A DNA stretch of 62,000 bases, from NCBI RefSeq assembly GCF_000003815.2, contig NC_049993.1:13553526-13615525 (forward strand), in the 5' to 3' direction. The position numbers and the translations under genes are program-made. Shown here piece by piece: positions 37,771-49,614 of this stretch (position 1 is the stretch's first letter; the number at the start of each line of letters is the position of its first letter). The DNA comes from Branchiostoma floridae. Taxonomy: Eukaryota > Chordata > Leptocardii > Amphioxiformes > Branchiostomatidae. The notes beneath the pieces were generated by a model. That model did no database searches. It saw only the letters and a list, made by a program, of their open reading frames with translations, and was not told where the DNA came from.

Positions 37771-39511
37771 ACACTGTCGAGTGAGTGAAGTTAGGAACAT
37801 CGTGTGGCATCTACGTGGTATGTTAGGACATTTTAGCAGGATCCCTTGGCCTTGGCCAACGTCACACGATAATAATATTTAATACTGATCGTGAAACTCA
37901 ACTGTGTCGGTGTGTGGTATTTTGGTACATGACTCTATTACTTTGCTTGTTGTAAACTGCACAGCTACTTGTTGCTGGGTCAACTAAACTTTCTTCAGCT
38001 AATCAGACCAAGAACTTTCTTAAACATTCGTCCACTGATCCATCGATTCAACATTTACATTCATCTATGCAGTCGACCCAGTATTTTTAAGTGACGTCTA
38101 TCAATCTTATGAAAATATGGAGGTCACGAAGCAGGCGACATATATCTTCATACACGTGTGTATCTTTGGTATGCCCGTATACCATATATCGAATACCATG
38201 TTCAGGGATCTGTATGTGGATATTGTGGAACACACAACCACGGCAAAAGTCACGTATTTCGTGCAGTTGGAGAAGCAAATGTTACCCTGAAAATTAGGTT
38301 AATTTGCAGTTTTAGGAGTGAAATTTCAATGAAACAAAATATGTATGCAATGACATATTGTTTATTGAAGCTTGTACTATTCTTATGCCCAGTATGAAAC
38401 GTTTTTATGTACCCTTTTCAAAAAAATGTGGTAGCATTAAATTGGTGTTTGTTTCACACAAGATAAACTGAGCTACAAGAGAACAGAATGTCTGTCTCTC
38501 TAGGTAATTTTAATTCCATGTTTCCTCGAAACGGTTTGTATATATCTATATATACATAACTTACTACAGACAAGGAAATAATGGTGTTATCCAAAGCTAC
38601 ATTTGTATTTCTGAAAATACTTCGACACTTACCTCTATATATACACCATTTCATGATGCTCTCTAGATCGAACCATAGAATTCAGCGTAGTCATGTTATG
38701 ATTATTGACTACAATAATTGCAGTTGCTAAAAAGACAAATAAAGCCCAACAAAGTCTGATTGAAATATTCAACTTGTATTTATATAGACATTGAATGTCA
38801 TGTTCAAAAATGAACGTTGTCAGAAATTGTAACATTAAAATTCTTTTATGATATTGAACAAAATCACATCCATGCCACATGAAAGCTATATCCAGTTGCT
38901 GGACATAAACACAGTTTAGCAAAGCCATAAGTTTAGCGTACATACAGCGCAGTTGTACTGAACTGAAACAGAGCAATTTCAAAGATTGTTCACGAGCGCC
39001 CCCAACGGTTAAAGCACAGTATTGCAAGTCGGTGTATGAAAGAACCGACGGTTGTTGTTGTATATCAATAACTTCTCTGAGTTAAGTAATTAAGTATAAT
39101 AGCGTCATCGCAAAACTATTACCAGAATATTGATCATCATCATCATCAGGATATTGATAGTCCGTGTACAATACAACAAAGAACTGAAATATTGTATACC
39201 GCAGAGAACAGAAGAAATGTACGAACATAAAATCCTCTCAAGTCCACTTACACATATCTGAAAGGACTGAAAATTTCTTCAGGTCAAACAGTTTTGCTTA
39301 TGTGCTTCAGTTGGATACATGAAAAACGAGAATTAAGAACAGTCAAAGGACAACAAAAGCATTAACATCTTAGAGGTAAAACATTATGACAGTAAAGATC
39401 TTCAGGAATTGTCATTCATTGATTGTTCCACTGTTTTTTTTTTCTGTACTTAAAGTGCACACTTTGTGCCAGATAGGCGCTAACGCGTTATAGCCTTATA
39501 AAAGGCACGTT
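37771..39511. other. Non-coding stretch, includes presumed Dmrt2 3' flank
   Basis: Reading from Dmrt2 on the - strand, I found no AATAAA in the first several hundred bases after the stop. One occurs at 38366-38361. The transcript end is undetermined and no further gene is visible. Confidence 0.35.
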
Positions 39512-40740
39512 TTAGAGATCTCTCGCCATGATGGCTTCGACCGAGAAAGGTAGCAACGGGCGAGGTAAGGACCTACTTGCTTCTGAGTCCGACCGGGACC
39601 GCTGCGACCTCTCGTCCTCGCGGTGTTGTTGTTGGAATGGCGACGGTCTTGCCGCCGTTTTTTCGGCGGTGACACTCATTGAAGTCCCCTTAGAGTTACT
39701 GTTATGGTCCGGTGACAGGTATGAGTACTGTTCTGCAGAGTTTTTACTCGTGTTTTGGTCCGAATTCGATACGACTTGTGCTTCGTCCAGTCCTTCGGCC
39801 ATCGTCGGGTCATCTTCGTCAGAGGGTCGTTCTTTTTCGACAATATCGAACCGAAATGCCAGTCCGGGTGTTCGGTGGTGGGTCGCACCGTTCCGAATAT
39901 TGTCGAAGTTGGTCTCGGGGACTTCGCGAGGAGAGAGAGATTCCGTGGACGAAATGTCGTCCGAATGTCTACGAACAAGTCGCGGCCGTTTCACGACCGT
40001 TTCCGGACTTGACGGCGAGTGGTCTTGGTCAGGATACGACGACGGTTCTTGCTTGATCGTGTCGAAGTCGGGAGTCTTCGCTGCCTTTCCTCCGTTTTTA
40101 TTTGGCGGAGAAAAAGCCGACTTCTGTGCGGTTAAATCTTCCAGTCCTCGTAACATTCTGTGGTCGAGTCGAGACGCTTTTCCGTTGTTTGTCTGTCCGT
40201 TGAGCCTTTTCCAGTGGTTGGGAGCTGAGCAAAAGTTTCGCGCCAAGTTTTGGTAAACGGGGCGAAGCTTTGCCGCGTCCGCGATGGAATGTCCAAGGTG
40301 ATTGCCACCACCGTGTAGTAGAGGAATACTCGGGTACACCGATACGCCGTTGAAAGGTTGGCCGGTGAAGAGAGGGCTTATCCCCGCCGCGACTTTCTCC
40401 AACGCCCGGTCCAGGTCCCCGCCACAGCCTTGGAGGATGAGCTCGAGGAAACTCGGGTTGACGTGAGGGAAGGCGCGCACAAGGAACTCTCGCGGGGAGG
40501 TGCAGCTTCCCCCCGGTAGGGTGACCCCGCTCGGTACGGTCAGCCCCACGGGGAGGCAGAACCCGTTGGAGGCGAAGAGGTGCTGAGCGCGCCGCGCCTC
40601 CTGTTCCCGTTCCCGCTCTAACATGGCGGCTTCCAGTTCCTTGTCGCAGAAGGCTCGCCGTTTCCTCATTCTCTCACTCACTTCTGGAGATAGCAGGAAA
40701 TAACTGCTGGGGTCCGGGTCATTTCTACCCACACGGAGTC
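39512..40740 (-). CDS. Dmrt2: Dmrt2 exon 2: Dmrt2 signature, DMA-like domain, acidic tail
   Basis: It completes codon 152 and encodes to residue 560, ending EAIMARDL and TAA. The acceptor is TTTTCGCACTTCCAG on the - strand. The segment SPEVSERMRKRRAFCDKELE then LERERE (about residues 169-194) is the conserved post-DM block specific to Dmrt2 proteins. It is followed at about 233-269 by SPREFLVRAFPHVNPSFLEL, ILQGCGGDLDRALEKV, which fits the DMA consensus of Dmrt3/4/5 (hydrophobic and FP residues, QGCGGD turn, A(I/L)E helix). The rest is polar, rich in serine, aspartate and arginine, with no known domain. In vertebrates Dmrt2 acts in somite and dermomyotome patterning; that role here is inferred. 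Confidence 0.94.
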
Positions 40741-41261
40741 CTGGAAGTGCGAAAAGAATGGAATATTTACTTCGATGAAGGTTAGACACCAAGTAATAAG
40801 ACACAAATTATAGAAATGTTACCCAAGAAACTCAGGCATGTACGAAAGGTAGTGGATGCTAGCTACTTGAAACGTCTGACCGTTTCCAAAGCCAGTTGTT
40901 TGAATAACGTTAACGTTCGTATTGTCGATTGAATATATCCTTAGAAACATCTTGTAAAATTCATAAGTTACAAAACCATCAACACTGTTGAAGACTGACT
41001 TTCAAATTTGAAGTTTCTAATAGAGAGAAACAGAAAATTCCGTCTATATTGAGAATAATCGCCAGTATGTATAAAGAAAATCGAATGTGTGACATGTTTT
41101 CCAATTGTTTTGTCCCCAAATCGTCAACAGAATGTTGCAAAGTTGGTAAAATCTGGTTAGATTCTGTCGATATGAACAGGCCAAATCCGAGTTCAAAAAG
41201 TTCCTTTCCAACCTGGATACCAGATCCCTGAACTCAATAATGTCTAATATCTATCGTATTT

Positions 41262-41440
41262 ATCAGGGTCTAACTTGGAGAATGTTGTCGAATTTCCTTG
41301 GGGCCATAGACTACGGCTAGATCTGAGGAGTTTGCTTGTGTAGGCCCTAGAACCAGTCTGGAATCCAGGCTAGTTCCAACCACAGTTTCAAGCCTGTAGG
41401 CAAGGGGAGGGAAGCTCGGACGACCTCCGTTCGGAGGTAC
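41262..41440. repeat. Copy of dispersed 'GGAAACAGTCTGGNATCCAG' repeat (Dmrt2 intron)
   Basis: TTTCCTTGGGGCCATAGACTA, GAGGAGTTTGCTTGTGTAGG, CCCTAGAACCAGTCTGGAAT and CCAGGCTAG match the copies at 48665, 52838, 54000 and 55255. Confidence 0.65.
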
Positions 41441-42509
41441 CCAAAAAGAATAAAGATGATCAATATATCCTCTCTTTACAGTGCTGTTATCTTACTACTG
41501 TTTTCGTTTTTCCTTTGCAATCGTCTAAAAAAACAATCGTCTAAAAATAACATTTCAGAGGGTTGTTGAATTCACACAATTTTCTAGGGTTCCATGCCCA
41601 CAGACCCCCATACAAAGCTCGCGCCTGCGACGCTCGTCTCCAGCCTTTGGTGCTCACTATAGTCTATACTCTATTGTCCCCAAAATCTACAAAAGAAATG
41701 CCCAAGCAAAATACTGGCTATGAGTTCTCCAACTGCCTGAATTGTAGAGCCTAGACTGTGGGTAACAGTAGCTGACCGATGTTACAAATCTGTTTATGTT
41801 GACGACCAAATGACAAGCGTAATGAGATATTTTGTTGCAAAGTTGTTTACATCAAGGTAATTTGCACCATCAATCTGCAGAATCAACCTCTGCTTTAGAA
41901 AAACCAGACAAAATCTCGATTTTTTCTTGCTACAAAATGTAGCGATAATTTGGAACAAAAAAATCATTCTAATAAACAGTTTAGAATACTTTAGATGTTG
42001 TTAATGTTGGAGTCCATTGCAAACTCTATAACTAGCAACTGAACTATTTTACTTGTACCTGCTACGTTTAAAAGTATGAATTTACGTAGACTGCCATTCT
42101 ATACACACAAATTCTCGTACACAAAAGACGAACAGATCATACTTAATGTCAACATAATTTTTCTAACTCCCTGACGAAGAACTACTTTTCTTTTTTTTAG
42201 CTTATGTAAAAATACATCTTGTTCTGTGACCTATCAAAAATTTGAGGTTTATTTTTCTATCGCACAATGAACTATTTGTGTCTAAACCATTTGGGAAGTC
42301 GCCGTTATTTTCTTTAGGCTGGATACAAGGGGATACAATATCGCACACGGGAAACCCTGCCCACGGAAAGCACGACCATTTGCCGCTTATCAATCGCCAG
42401 TGGCTTTCAATCAAGATAAACCCACAACAAGGCAGTCGACTGGGAAGAAACGGGTAAGGCACATTTTCTACGGGACTGCGTTCGCTTCGCTACCTTACAG
42501 CGACTTTAA

Positions 42510-42890
42510 AATTGGATTTGTGTCCTCCGATTTCATACTGGGTATATCATACAAAATGTAAAATTGTGACTGAAAAGACAACAAAACACACAAAGCGTAA
42601 AAAGAATTTCGTTGAGCGAGCTGTCAAATTTTAGGTCGCAGAGAGAGCGCAGCGAGAGCGCTGTCGTAGTGGAAAGGGGGTATTAGGCCCCTATTCTACC
42701 ATTTCTAGTTTAGAGCGAGACTGTACATTGTACTCAGGATTTCATAATAGTTGGATATGGTTTAATTGCAAAAGTATGATTTAACTGACAGCAAACCATA
42801 CAAAACGTAACAAAATCCCGTCTTAATCTAATAAAAATCGTCGTGCGATCTGTCAAATGTTTTGTCGCACGGCGGTCGCAGACACTAGTT
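42510..42890. repeat. Tandem duplication, ~220-bp unit, two copies
   Basis: GATTTCATA, ACTGA.A.GACA, ACAAA.CGTAA, GAGC or GTGCGA(G/T)CTGTCAAAT and TT.GGTCGCA or TTTGTCGCA occur in the same order at 42525-42650 and 42738-42885. Both copies end in CG-rich, GCG-repeating text. Confidence 0.65.
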
Positions 42891-43727
42891 GAGAGGGGTT
42901 GTTAGAATCAAGCTGTTGTTTTAGGTGAGGGGGTGGGGAGCGCTGTTTTAGAACGGCCACTTTTGGTGTGACAGAATTCAAACAAAAACATGGGTGCAAT
43001 GTTGTGCAACATCCAAGTTGTAATCCTACTCAAAACTATGTCTGCCCCAGGGACAATAGAGCTGGTGCGATGACAAATGAGGAAGTGTATGCTTACGTTT
43101 TATTTATTCTTCTGTGCTCTCAAACCACTCAAAAATACAACACGCTCAATTCTTTAAAATAAACTTCTTTTATACATTCCAGAAAACAAATGAAAGACAA
43201 TTATACCCCAATAAACCTATCTCTAAGGCAAGACTGTTGGAGACTTTCTTGAGTGCTTTCGTAGAAAACCAAACATTACTTTGTCAGCTGCGAGAATTTT
43301 CTGCGTCGCAAATTTATGAACAGGCACGTCCACACGACTAGTTGTAAACACATATCAGGCACAACTGTCAGTGTGTGTGTATCAGTTTGGAGCGACACAT
43401 AACCTAATTTTAAACTACGGTCTAGTACGTTGTAAATTGTGTGTGGTGTGGTGACAGCCAGTTCTCGTAAAGTTTGATAAACCAAACATTTTTGAGACAA
43501 ATCAGTTCTACAAACCGAATGTTTTGAGATAGGTCATATGTCATATTTTTAGGCCGTCTTCGGGTAAATTCAGGTACAATTTCAGGACGTATATAGCATT
43601 TTTCAAAGGTGCACCAAAGAACAAAAACATTGCAAATTTTTTTGGCAAATACAGTACAAAACCAAACAAAATCGTCAGATCGTGAAACGAAATATTCAGA
43701 AAGATTTTTTAAAGAAGTGTTTCTCAC

Positions 43728-44181
43728 CTCGTTCCAGGATGTCCCTGGTAAGACTGGTAGCTCGGGTGAGTGTGCGGGTGTAGAGGCGCCGCGGTGTGGC
43801 AGAGCTGTCGGCCGGGGAGGGCTTGGTCTGTCCCGTACCGGCCGTCCCTCCGCCCCGGCCCAGGTCCGTGGCCTGCTGCCGCCTGAGAGCCACCTGCGCC
43901 GCCATGACCCTCTGCCTCTCCACCACCAGCAGACAGTTGGCACACTGGCAGTCCCGCCAGCGACAGTACCGCTTGTGTCCCTTCAAACACGACACAACCC
44001 CGTGGTTCCGACACCGAGCACACTTGGGAGTCCGCAGCAACTTCCGCGGGGCGTGCGGGGCCTTCCCTCCGGCGGGGGTCTCCGTCTTCGCCGCCGCCGA
44101 ACTCCCGACCTTACCACGGTCCCTGTCTTTAACGTGGTCAGTCTTCATCCTCTCCGCGTCCACACTGTCCCCGCTTGCCAT
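43728..44181 (-). CDS. Dmrt2: Dmrt2 exon 1: DM-domain transcription factor
   Basis: This exon encodes residues 1-151 plus the first base of codon 152. It begins [10 protein letters not shown] with a strong start context (GAAAATGG). The DM domain runs from about residue 50 to 104 with all zinc ligands present: C54, C57, H60, H69, C73, C78, C80 and C83. The wording [20 protein letters not shown] then [15 protein letters not shown] is that of Dmrt2 (Drosophila Dmrt11E group). Downstream, [18 protein letters not shown] resembles the Dmrt2 linker that leads to the RMRKRRAF block. The donor is GAG|GTGAGA. The open frame extends upstream but only from a non-ATG codon, so ATG at 44181-44179 is preferred. 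Confidence 0.96.
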
Positions 44182-47100
44182 TTTCGTTCGAAATACCGCT
44201 TCACAAGAGAGGCAAAACAAAGTTACATCGCAGGTTGAGTTTCAGTGAGGGTCCTCTGCGCATACGAGGCAAGGCGCCCGATCCCAGTCCAGGCACGCGC
44301 GAGTGTAAGCGACGAGAACACACCGCTCTGACGAGGGTAAGCTTGTTAATCTACCGTGATGGTCCCGTAGCTTTTAGTTTCCCCGCACAGCTGTCAGGTA
44401 CATTAGGATGTCTGGCCCGGGTCTTCCTGTATTTCCACTACAGTTGGACCCAAAGGAAACCACTGTGCAAATAAAAAAGGACGAAAAGTCAAAATCGAAA
44501 ACCCTTGCCGAAACGATTAAAACAATACGTTTCTGTGAACGAAAAGCAGCTGTATAGGACAATTCTCGGACTTTGGGTCAATCCAGTTGCCGATTAATTC
44601 TAGGAACAGTTTTTGTCTCTCCTAAAATGAGAAACCCGCACGTGTTTGTCCACTGTCCTTGGCGGGTGTGTAGTCGACCGAACGATCCGTAAAGTTACAC
44701 CGACTGGAACGGTGGAAGGAAAAATGCTCTCTCCAATACTTGAGGAAAAAACTGGTGTTTTCCTCCTTGGTAACCTCCTGTAAAGACCCCCTGGACCTAT
44801 TTCAAGGAGAAGAAGTCAACAAGACTGAAGATTCTCCTGTGTCCAACCCAAGACTCGTCCATGTGGTGCGCAGAAGGTATGTCACCGCATCAGTTCGTTA
44901 CGCCGCCTGCCATTGGTCGATCGGGTTCCGGTAGCGCGCGACTCTCGTCCCCAGTCGGCCCACACTCTCCACGGATTGGGTATCACAAAGGAGAGAAGCC
45001 GATGCCTCTAGAACTTCAACACTTGGTTTACCAAGTACAGATTTATCTGCAGTTTGTTTGCGGGACACGCTCCTTAGCGATACCGATACCACCAAACGGT
45101 TTAGCAGCTGGTTCTAAAACGCGGATGTCTGAAAATCCCTGCCAAAGTCGCCGCAAAAGGCGCTAAAAGTTACCACAGTTGTCTCGTATTAATAAAGCGA
45201 TGCTTTATACCGATTTTGCTGTAGAATTTTCAGAAACAACAGAAACGCGACACAGTACGACATACGCACGGCCATCGCAAGAAGGCCCTCAGTTCGTGAT
45301 CCGACGATCGTACGACAATGTGACCCTGTCCTATGCTTCTGTGACGATTCTTCTAGGCTCACTGCCTGAAAGAAGTATGACTGGACGCTAGATTTTTGGG
45401 TATTTGATATCCATAGTATCAACATATCACCGAGCATAATTGATGAAAGTTGAGAAAAGCGGGGCGTGGCCCCCCTACGGAATCTGACCCCGCCACTCAT
45501 TTCAATTATCCGCGCTCCCACTTTTGAAGTGTCGGATTTTCACTTGAAACGAGGCGGCAACAGTTTTGTGGCGCGTGATCGACCCATGCCCCGAAATGGA
45601 AAATTGTCGAGAACAAAACCTACTACATTGCCCTCATGTGAAAAACATTTACAAATTTTTTAATCTATATTTGCATGATTATTTCATATTTCCGGTGTTT
45701 GTAAACTGCCCAAATGAAATCTGCACAAGATTTGTGTCTCTGAAACCATCTCAAACTAGACCCTCTTGGTCTAAACCTGGGTTGAAACTCAAAGATCATA
45801 GTTTTTAAACATTCATGTTTGTACGCTGCAACGATGTTGTAGCCTCTCTGAAATTTGGTATGCAACAGTGTTGATAATGAACAGTTGATCTACTGTATTA
45901 CCATGTAAAGAAATGGTAAGAAAATCTAGTTCTCTATATCATGTTACTTCGAACGGTTAACTCCATTTGTACTAAACCTTAGGGAACAATGAAATCTTGC
46001 ATAAAATGTTACGTGCTTTCTTGCCCGAGCGAGCGAAACAGTCTCAGTGCACACTAGTGAATGCTTCATCAAAGACGAAATTGACGGGCGCAAATTGCCC
46101 AAGACGTAGGCTCTTAGTACATAAGAGAACGCGTATGTATACATACAAGCCTTGGGCGTGCTAGTACATTGTCTCTGATTCGCCTTTGGCAGCTTTAGTA
46201 CCAGAAGACTTGTTTATAAAACAGGGAAAATGTATTTATAGTTTATCTACTTTTCACTTGGATCTCGGTAGTACTTTCTATTGTTTTTTGGGTGTTTTTG
46301 AGACTTTGTATGCCGAAATCATACATGTATACTTTTTAGTAGTCCAATCCCCACCACTGACATATGTATATAGTCCACAGTTCATCAGAGTTAAAAGACA
46401 AACTTGACCGACAAAGCATGGATGGATAAAAGATAAAGTCAAAGCCAAAGATAGGGTTAGTGTATGGAAAACAAACAAAAAGGTGCGTATATCGCCAGAA
46501 AAATAGAGATTAACGGTATGTTTTTATTACTTTTTTCTGGCACTCGCTGTATACGGTTGACTTTGGCTCTTGTAATTCCCGTTTTTGTCGGAGCAGACAT
46601 TCTAATTTTTACGAAGATACTCTTTGCATGATGGTATTGCTTCCGTCTGTGACACCAAATACCTGGAAACAGAAATAAACATTTTATATACTTTTCCTCT
46701 GTGCAAGGAACATATTGGCAACGCGACTGCGTGATAGTTTATATTCTCCTTCGGGATATTCGGGACAACTACAAAGTATTTTCGTTTGTTGTGCCTTTGC
46801 CAAGCTTTGCAGATGTTTCTTTTCCGTGCGGCCGAAGTATATTTGATGAAATTCGCCTTTATCCAAATGATCCCAATGGCTTGTCGGGCAAGCGGTATAA
46901 AAGGCCATAAAAGTAACACAAGTAACACAACTTGCCACAAAACTGTCTTTGAATTAGTGCAACTCATCTTCAGGAAAGTATACATGGGACGAGTCAAGCA
47001 AGTATACTTGGACTTGGTGGATATAGCTTGGACTGTATCAAGAGAAATAAGGATTTGTTTCTCGAATACGGCAATTTAAAAAGATGATATAATGGTTGCA

Positions 47101-47610
47101 TTGTTGGCATTGCACAATATTTTCCATTCTGCCGTCCTTTAAGGCATCTTTCTTTTCCAAGAAAGAGCAACTTTATTGACACAAAAAGTACAGTGACTTT
47201 CTTTGATATTACGACCAAATACAAAGCACAAAAAGAAATTCAAATAGATGCAAATTTTCATATTCAATTCTTCGATAAATTTAGAACTACTGTTTGTAAG
47301 TCTTAACATTCAAATTGATTCTTATAACTTAATACAAAAAATAAAGTTCGTTAGGAATGAGCTAGTCTATACGTGTGTGGATTGACCGAGTCGAGAGGAT
47401 GACAACACAGAAATAATTTCTGGTATCTTGAACATGTCCCCTTTGCCCGAACTTTCCGACACTTATAGATATAAACTCTTTCCCGAGCAATAATAAATAA
47501 ACAGAGAGGCCGACGGTGTCATATCAAAGCATATCGAAAAAGGGGTCATATTTAGACAGCGCGTCGCTTGTAATGGTATCAACTTTTCGGTTCGGGCGAT
47601 GATCTTTAGT
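44182..47610. other. Upstream flank of Dmrt2
   Basis: GC-rich for about 250 bases before the start codon, then AT-rich. Contains a weak relative of the Dmrt3 intronic repeat at 45230-45330. No TATA box at a convincing distance, and no other exon. Possible cis-regulatory DNA, unproven. Confidence 0.35.
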
Positions 47611-47739
47611 TTCGGGGATGATAGATAAATATTTACGCGCGGCTTGGGGCCCTGCCGCCCGCCGGGACAGCTATGCGCGCCCCGGTACTTGACGATTGAT
47701 ACAGCCTGCTCGGGTTTCCCGCTTCTGATGTTTCCGACG
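47611..47739. promoter_or_regulatory. Duplicated conserved block, copy A
   Basis: The core 47654-47718 (starting GCCGCCCGCCGGGACAGCTA) is 65 bases long and matches 52104-52168 with one mismatch (T47686 against C52136). The flanking GATAAATATTTACGCG at 47624-47639 is also identical in both. The 14 or 15 bases in between differ. Conservation in blocks suggests constraint, such as a duplicated cis-element; a recent repeat with variable flanks is the alternative. Recognisable words include a forkhead-like TATTTAC and GATTGATAC. Confidence 0.5.
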
Positions 47740-47806
47740 TTTGGAAGAAACGATACATTTTGGAGTCCGAGTCGGCGGCCTGTGAGTGAGATGCTAGTGA
47801 CTTAAT

Positions 47807-48023
47807 GAGGGCATGTATGCTGTTTTCCGTAAGGCGTAGACAGGCCTTTTTAATTTCCCGTAATCCGTAGGGAAGCTACTAGTATTCTATTTTACGTAAT
47901 TCGCAGTGAGATGAAGCGTTAAGCGTTGGTAGCCTTCGTGAATTTAACGTAAACTACGGTAAAGCGTAGTCAGCCATCCTGAATTTAGCGTAAATCGTTG
48001 TCAGGACCCCCATTCAGACCCTC
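47807..48023. mobile_element. MITE family B, copy 1
   Basis: Shares GAGGG or GAGGGC ends, CCGTAAGGCGTAGACAG, TTTCCCGTAAT.CGTAGGGAA, TTTA(G/A)CGTAA, CGTAAATCGTTGTC and ACCCCCAT with 56113-56305. The terminal GAGGGCATG and CAGACCCTC are inverted. It is full of TAGCGTAA/TTACG words. Confidence 0.75.
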
Positions 48024-48660
48024 AGTTATAGAAGAGAGATGATAGAAAAAATGGCAAAGAAAAGGACAAGAGAACACGCGTCTATAATGACGTTTTATGA
48101 TGGTTGAATACGATGTTCAAGATGATTCTGGGCACGGGATTTGTGCGAACGATATTTTTGTGCTAATCTCGTACACAGGATTGCTGAACCGTCTTTTTCG
48201 TTCGACGTCGCCTTTTATGCACTTCTTCCATTCGTCGCTAGGGGTTCGTCTGTGTGAGGAGCAGTATGAACTATGATGAAAAGCGCTTCTACCCTTTCCT
48301 AAACGAAGAACGCTTACGGTAAAGAATTTGAGAAATATCAATTTCATACGTGTACAATATACTCTGATACGTTGCTAGATGGTCTTTCTCTGTGGGACTG
48401 AGGCACAATTTCCCCGGGGTATGTTGTTCCTTTGCCAACGAGCTAGCTAGCCTCTGTGCCCCGTTTAGGATCGTTTAGGTTTAGTCAATTAGTGGTACTT
48501 TGTTGACCCATTGAAGTCCTACAACGCAATGGCTTTTTTCTCACTGCCTATCCTTCTAGCCGACCGACCAACCTCGTAAAAAATCACCGGCTTACACTAA
48601 CACTAATTGGGCTGGCAGGCAACACTTCCAGCACCGAAGAGGACCCGTAGAGCTACAGAG
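48024..48660. other. Non-coding stretch
   Basis: No supported feature. Confidence 0.35.
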
Positions 48661-48730
48661 GAGCTCACGGTGGTATGGTTACCAGGCTAGCCCGTGTAGG
48701 CCTGCAATCTGGATTCCGGGTTACGTGAAT
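48661..48730. repeat. Short copy of the dispersed 'GTCTGGNATCCAG' repeat
   Basis: ACCAGGCTAGCCCGTGTAGGCC followed by TGCAATCTGGATTCC resembles the family text, but it is truncated. Confidence 0.45.
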
Positions 48731-49610
48731 TCTGGCCACATGAGAGACATACCTGCGACATACCGGCCCGTACATGATTTATGTGCCCCATCGATACGCC
48801 TGTCTGACCACTGAGAGCTTTTATATGATACATGTGTGCAAACCTGAAGAGGGACAACATCAGGAAAGATAAGGGATATCTATCTGTGTGTATCATGTGT
48901 ACATCATACGGAGGCAAAAATGAAATGGTAGCAGTTACGTTTCGAAGACACATAGAACACCTATCACAGAAATAAAGGGGAAGAAGAGACAAAAGTACAC
49001 AAGGACAGGGTACATGATTTCATTGCCTTAGTAAAATGGTGAAATTCAAATGACAAATATCGCTCTTACTAAACGTGTGCAAACGTTTGGTACCAAGTTC
49101 TGGAATCAAATTGCAATATTCACGTAAACATTGAAAAATATTACCCAGGTAATGATTTTGAAACATGCATGAAACTTTTTAAAAATATCTTCACTGTTTC
49201 TGACACTTCATACTTCTGTTCAATTGCAGGCTCACTTCAATCTGATATTTGAACAAGCTTAAGTGGCTAAAATCAGAACCTACTAAAACAAGAACAGACA
49301 TATTGTTTAGAAAACAAGAACACATGCGACCTTTTTTATACGTCAAATGCCATAAAAGATACGTATCGAATGTGAGATAGCAGTATACCGATTGGAGTAA
49401 AAAATAACCATAGCAAATTGAGACAATCTAGCAATCTAGCTGAAGACAGATTTGAATTGATTCTTCAGATGATCCGATAAATTCGGATAATCACAGGTTT
49501 TACGATGATTAGTATTTACATGTGGTTTTAACATTACACCCCATTGTCAGAGGTGGATCGGTAAGCCTACTAGGTCACTAGTTTTACCAGACCTGACCAG
49601 ACTGAGTTTA
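48731..49610. other. AT-rich non-coding stretch
   Basis: No supported feature. Confidence 0.35.
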
Positions 49611-49614
49611 CGTT

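Larger units (their letters stand above)
40741..43727 (-). other. Dmrt2 intron (2987 bp)
   Basis: It has GTGAGA at its 5' end and CACTTCCAG at its 3' end. It splits a codon after base one; joining gives GGA (Gly152) and restores the frame. It contains a dispersed-repeat copy (41262-41440) and a tandem duplication (42510-42890). Confidence 0.9.

Noticed and set aside
24900-39500. Dmrt1 or another DM-domain gene between Dmrt3 and Dmrt2
   Set aside because: No frame contains the DM zinc-ligand pattern or a DMA motif.
39528-40256. 242-codon frame on the + strand opposite Dmrt2 exon 2, and further antisense frames at 39676-40056
   Set aside because: They are mirror frames of a GC-rich coding exon. 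Dmrt2 on the - strand has recognisable domains and splice sites.
43609-44248. Two + strand frames of 209 and 150 codons opposite Dmrt2 exon 1
   Set aside because: They overlap the DM-domain exon antisense and have no motif.
46602-46997. 131-codon - strand frame with a hydrophobic segment
   Set aside because: The region is AT-rich, there is no splice context or family motif, and a single hydrophobic run is expected by chance.
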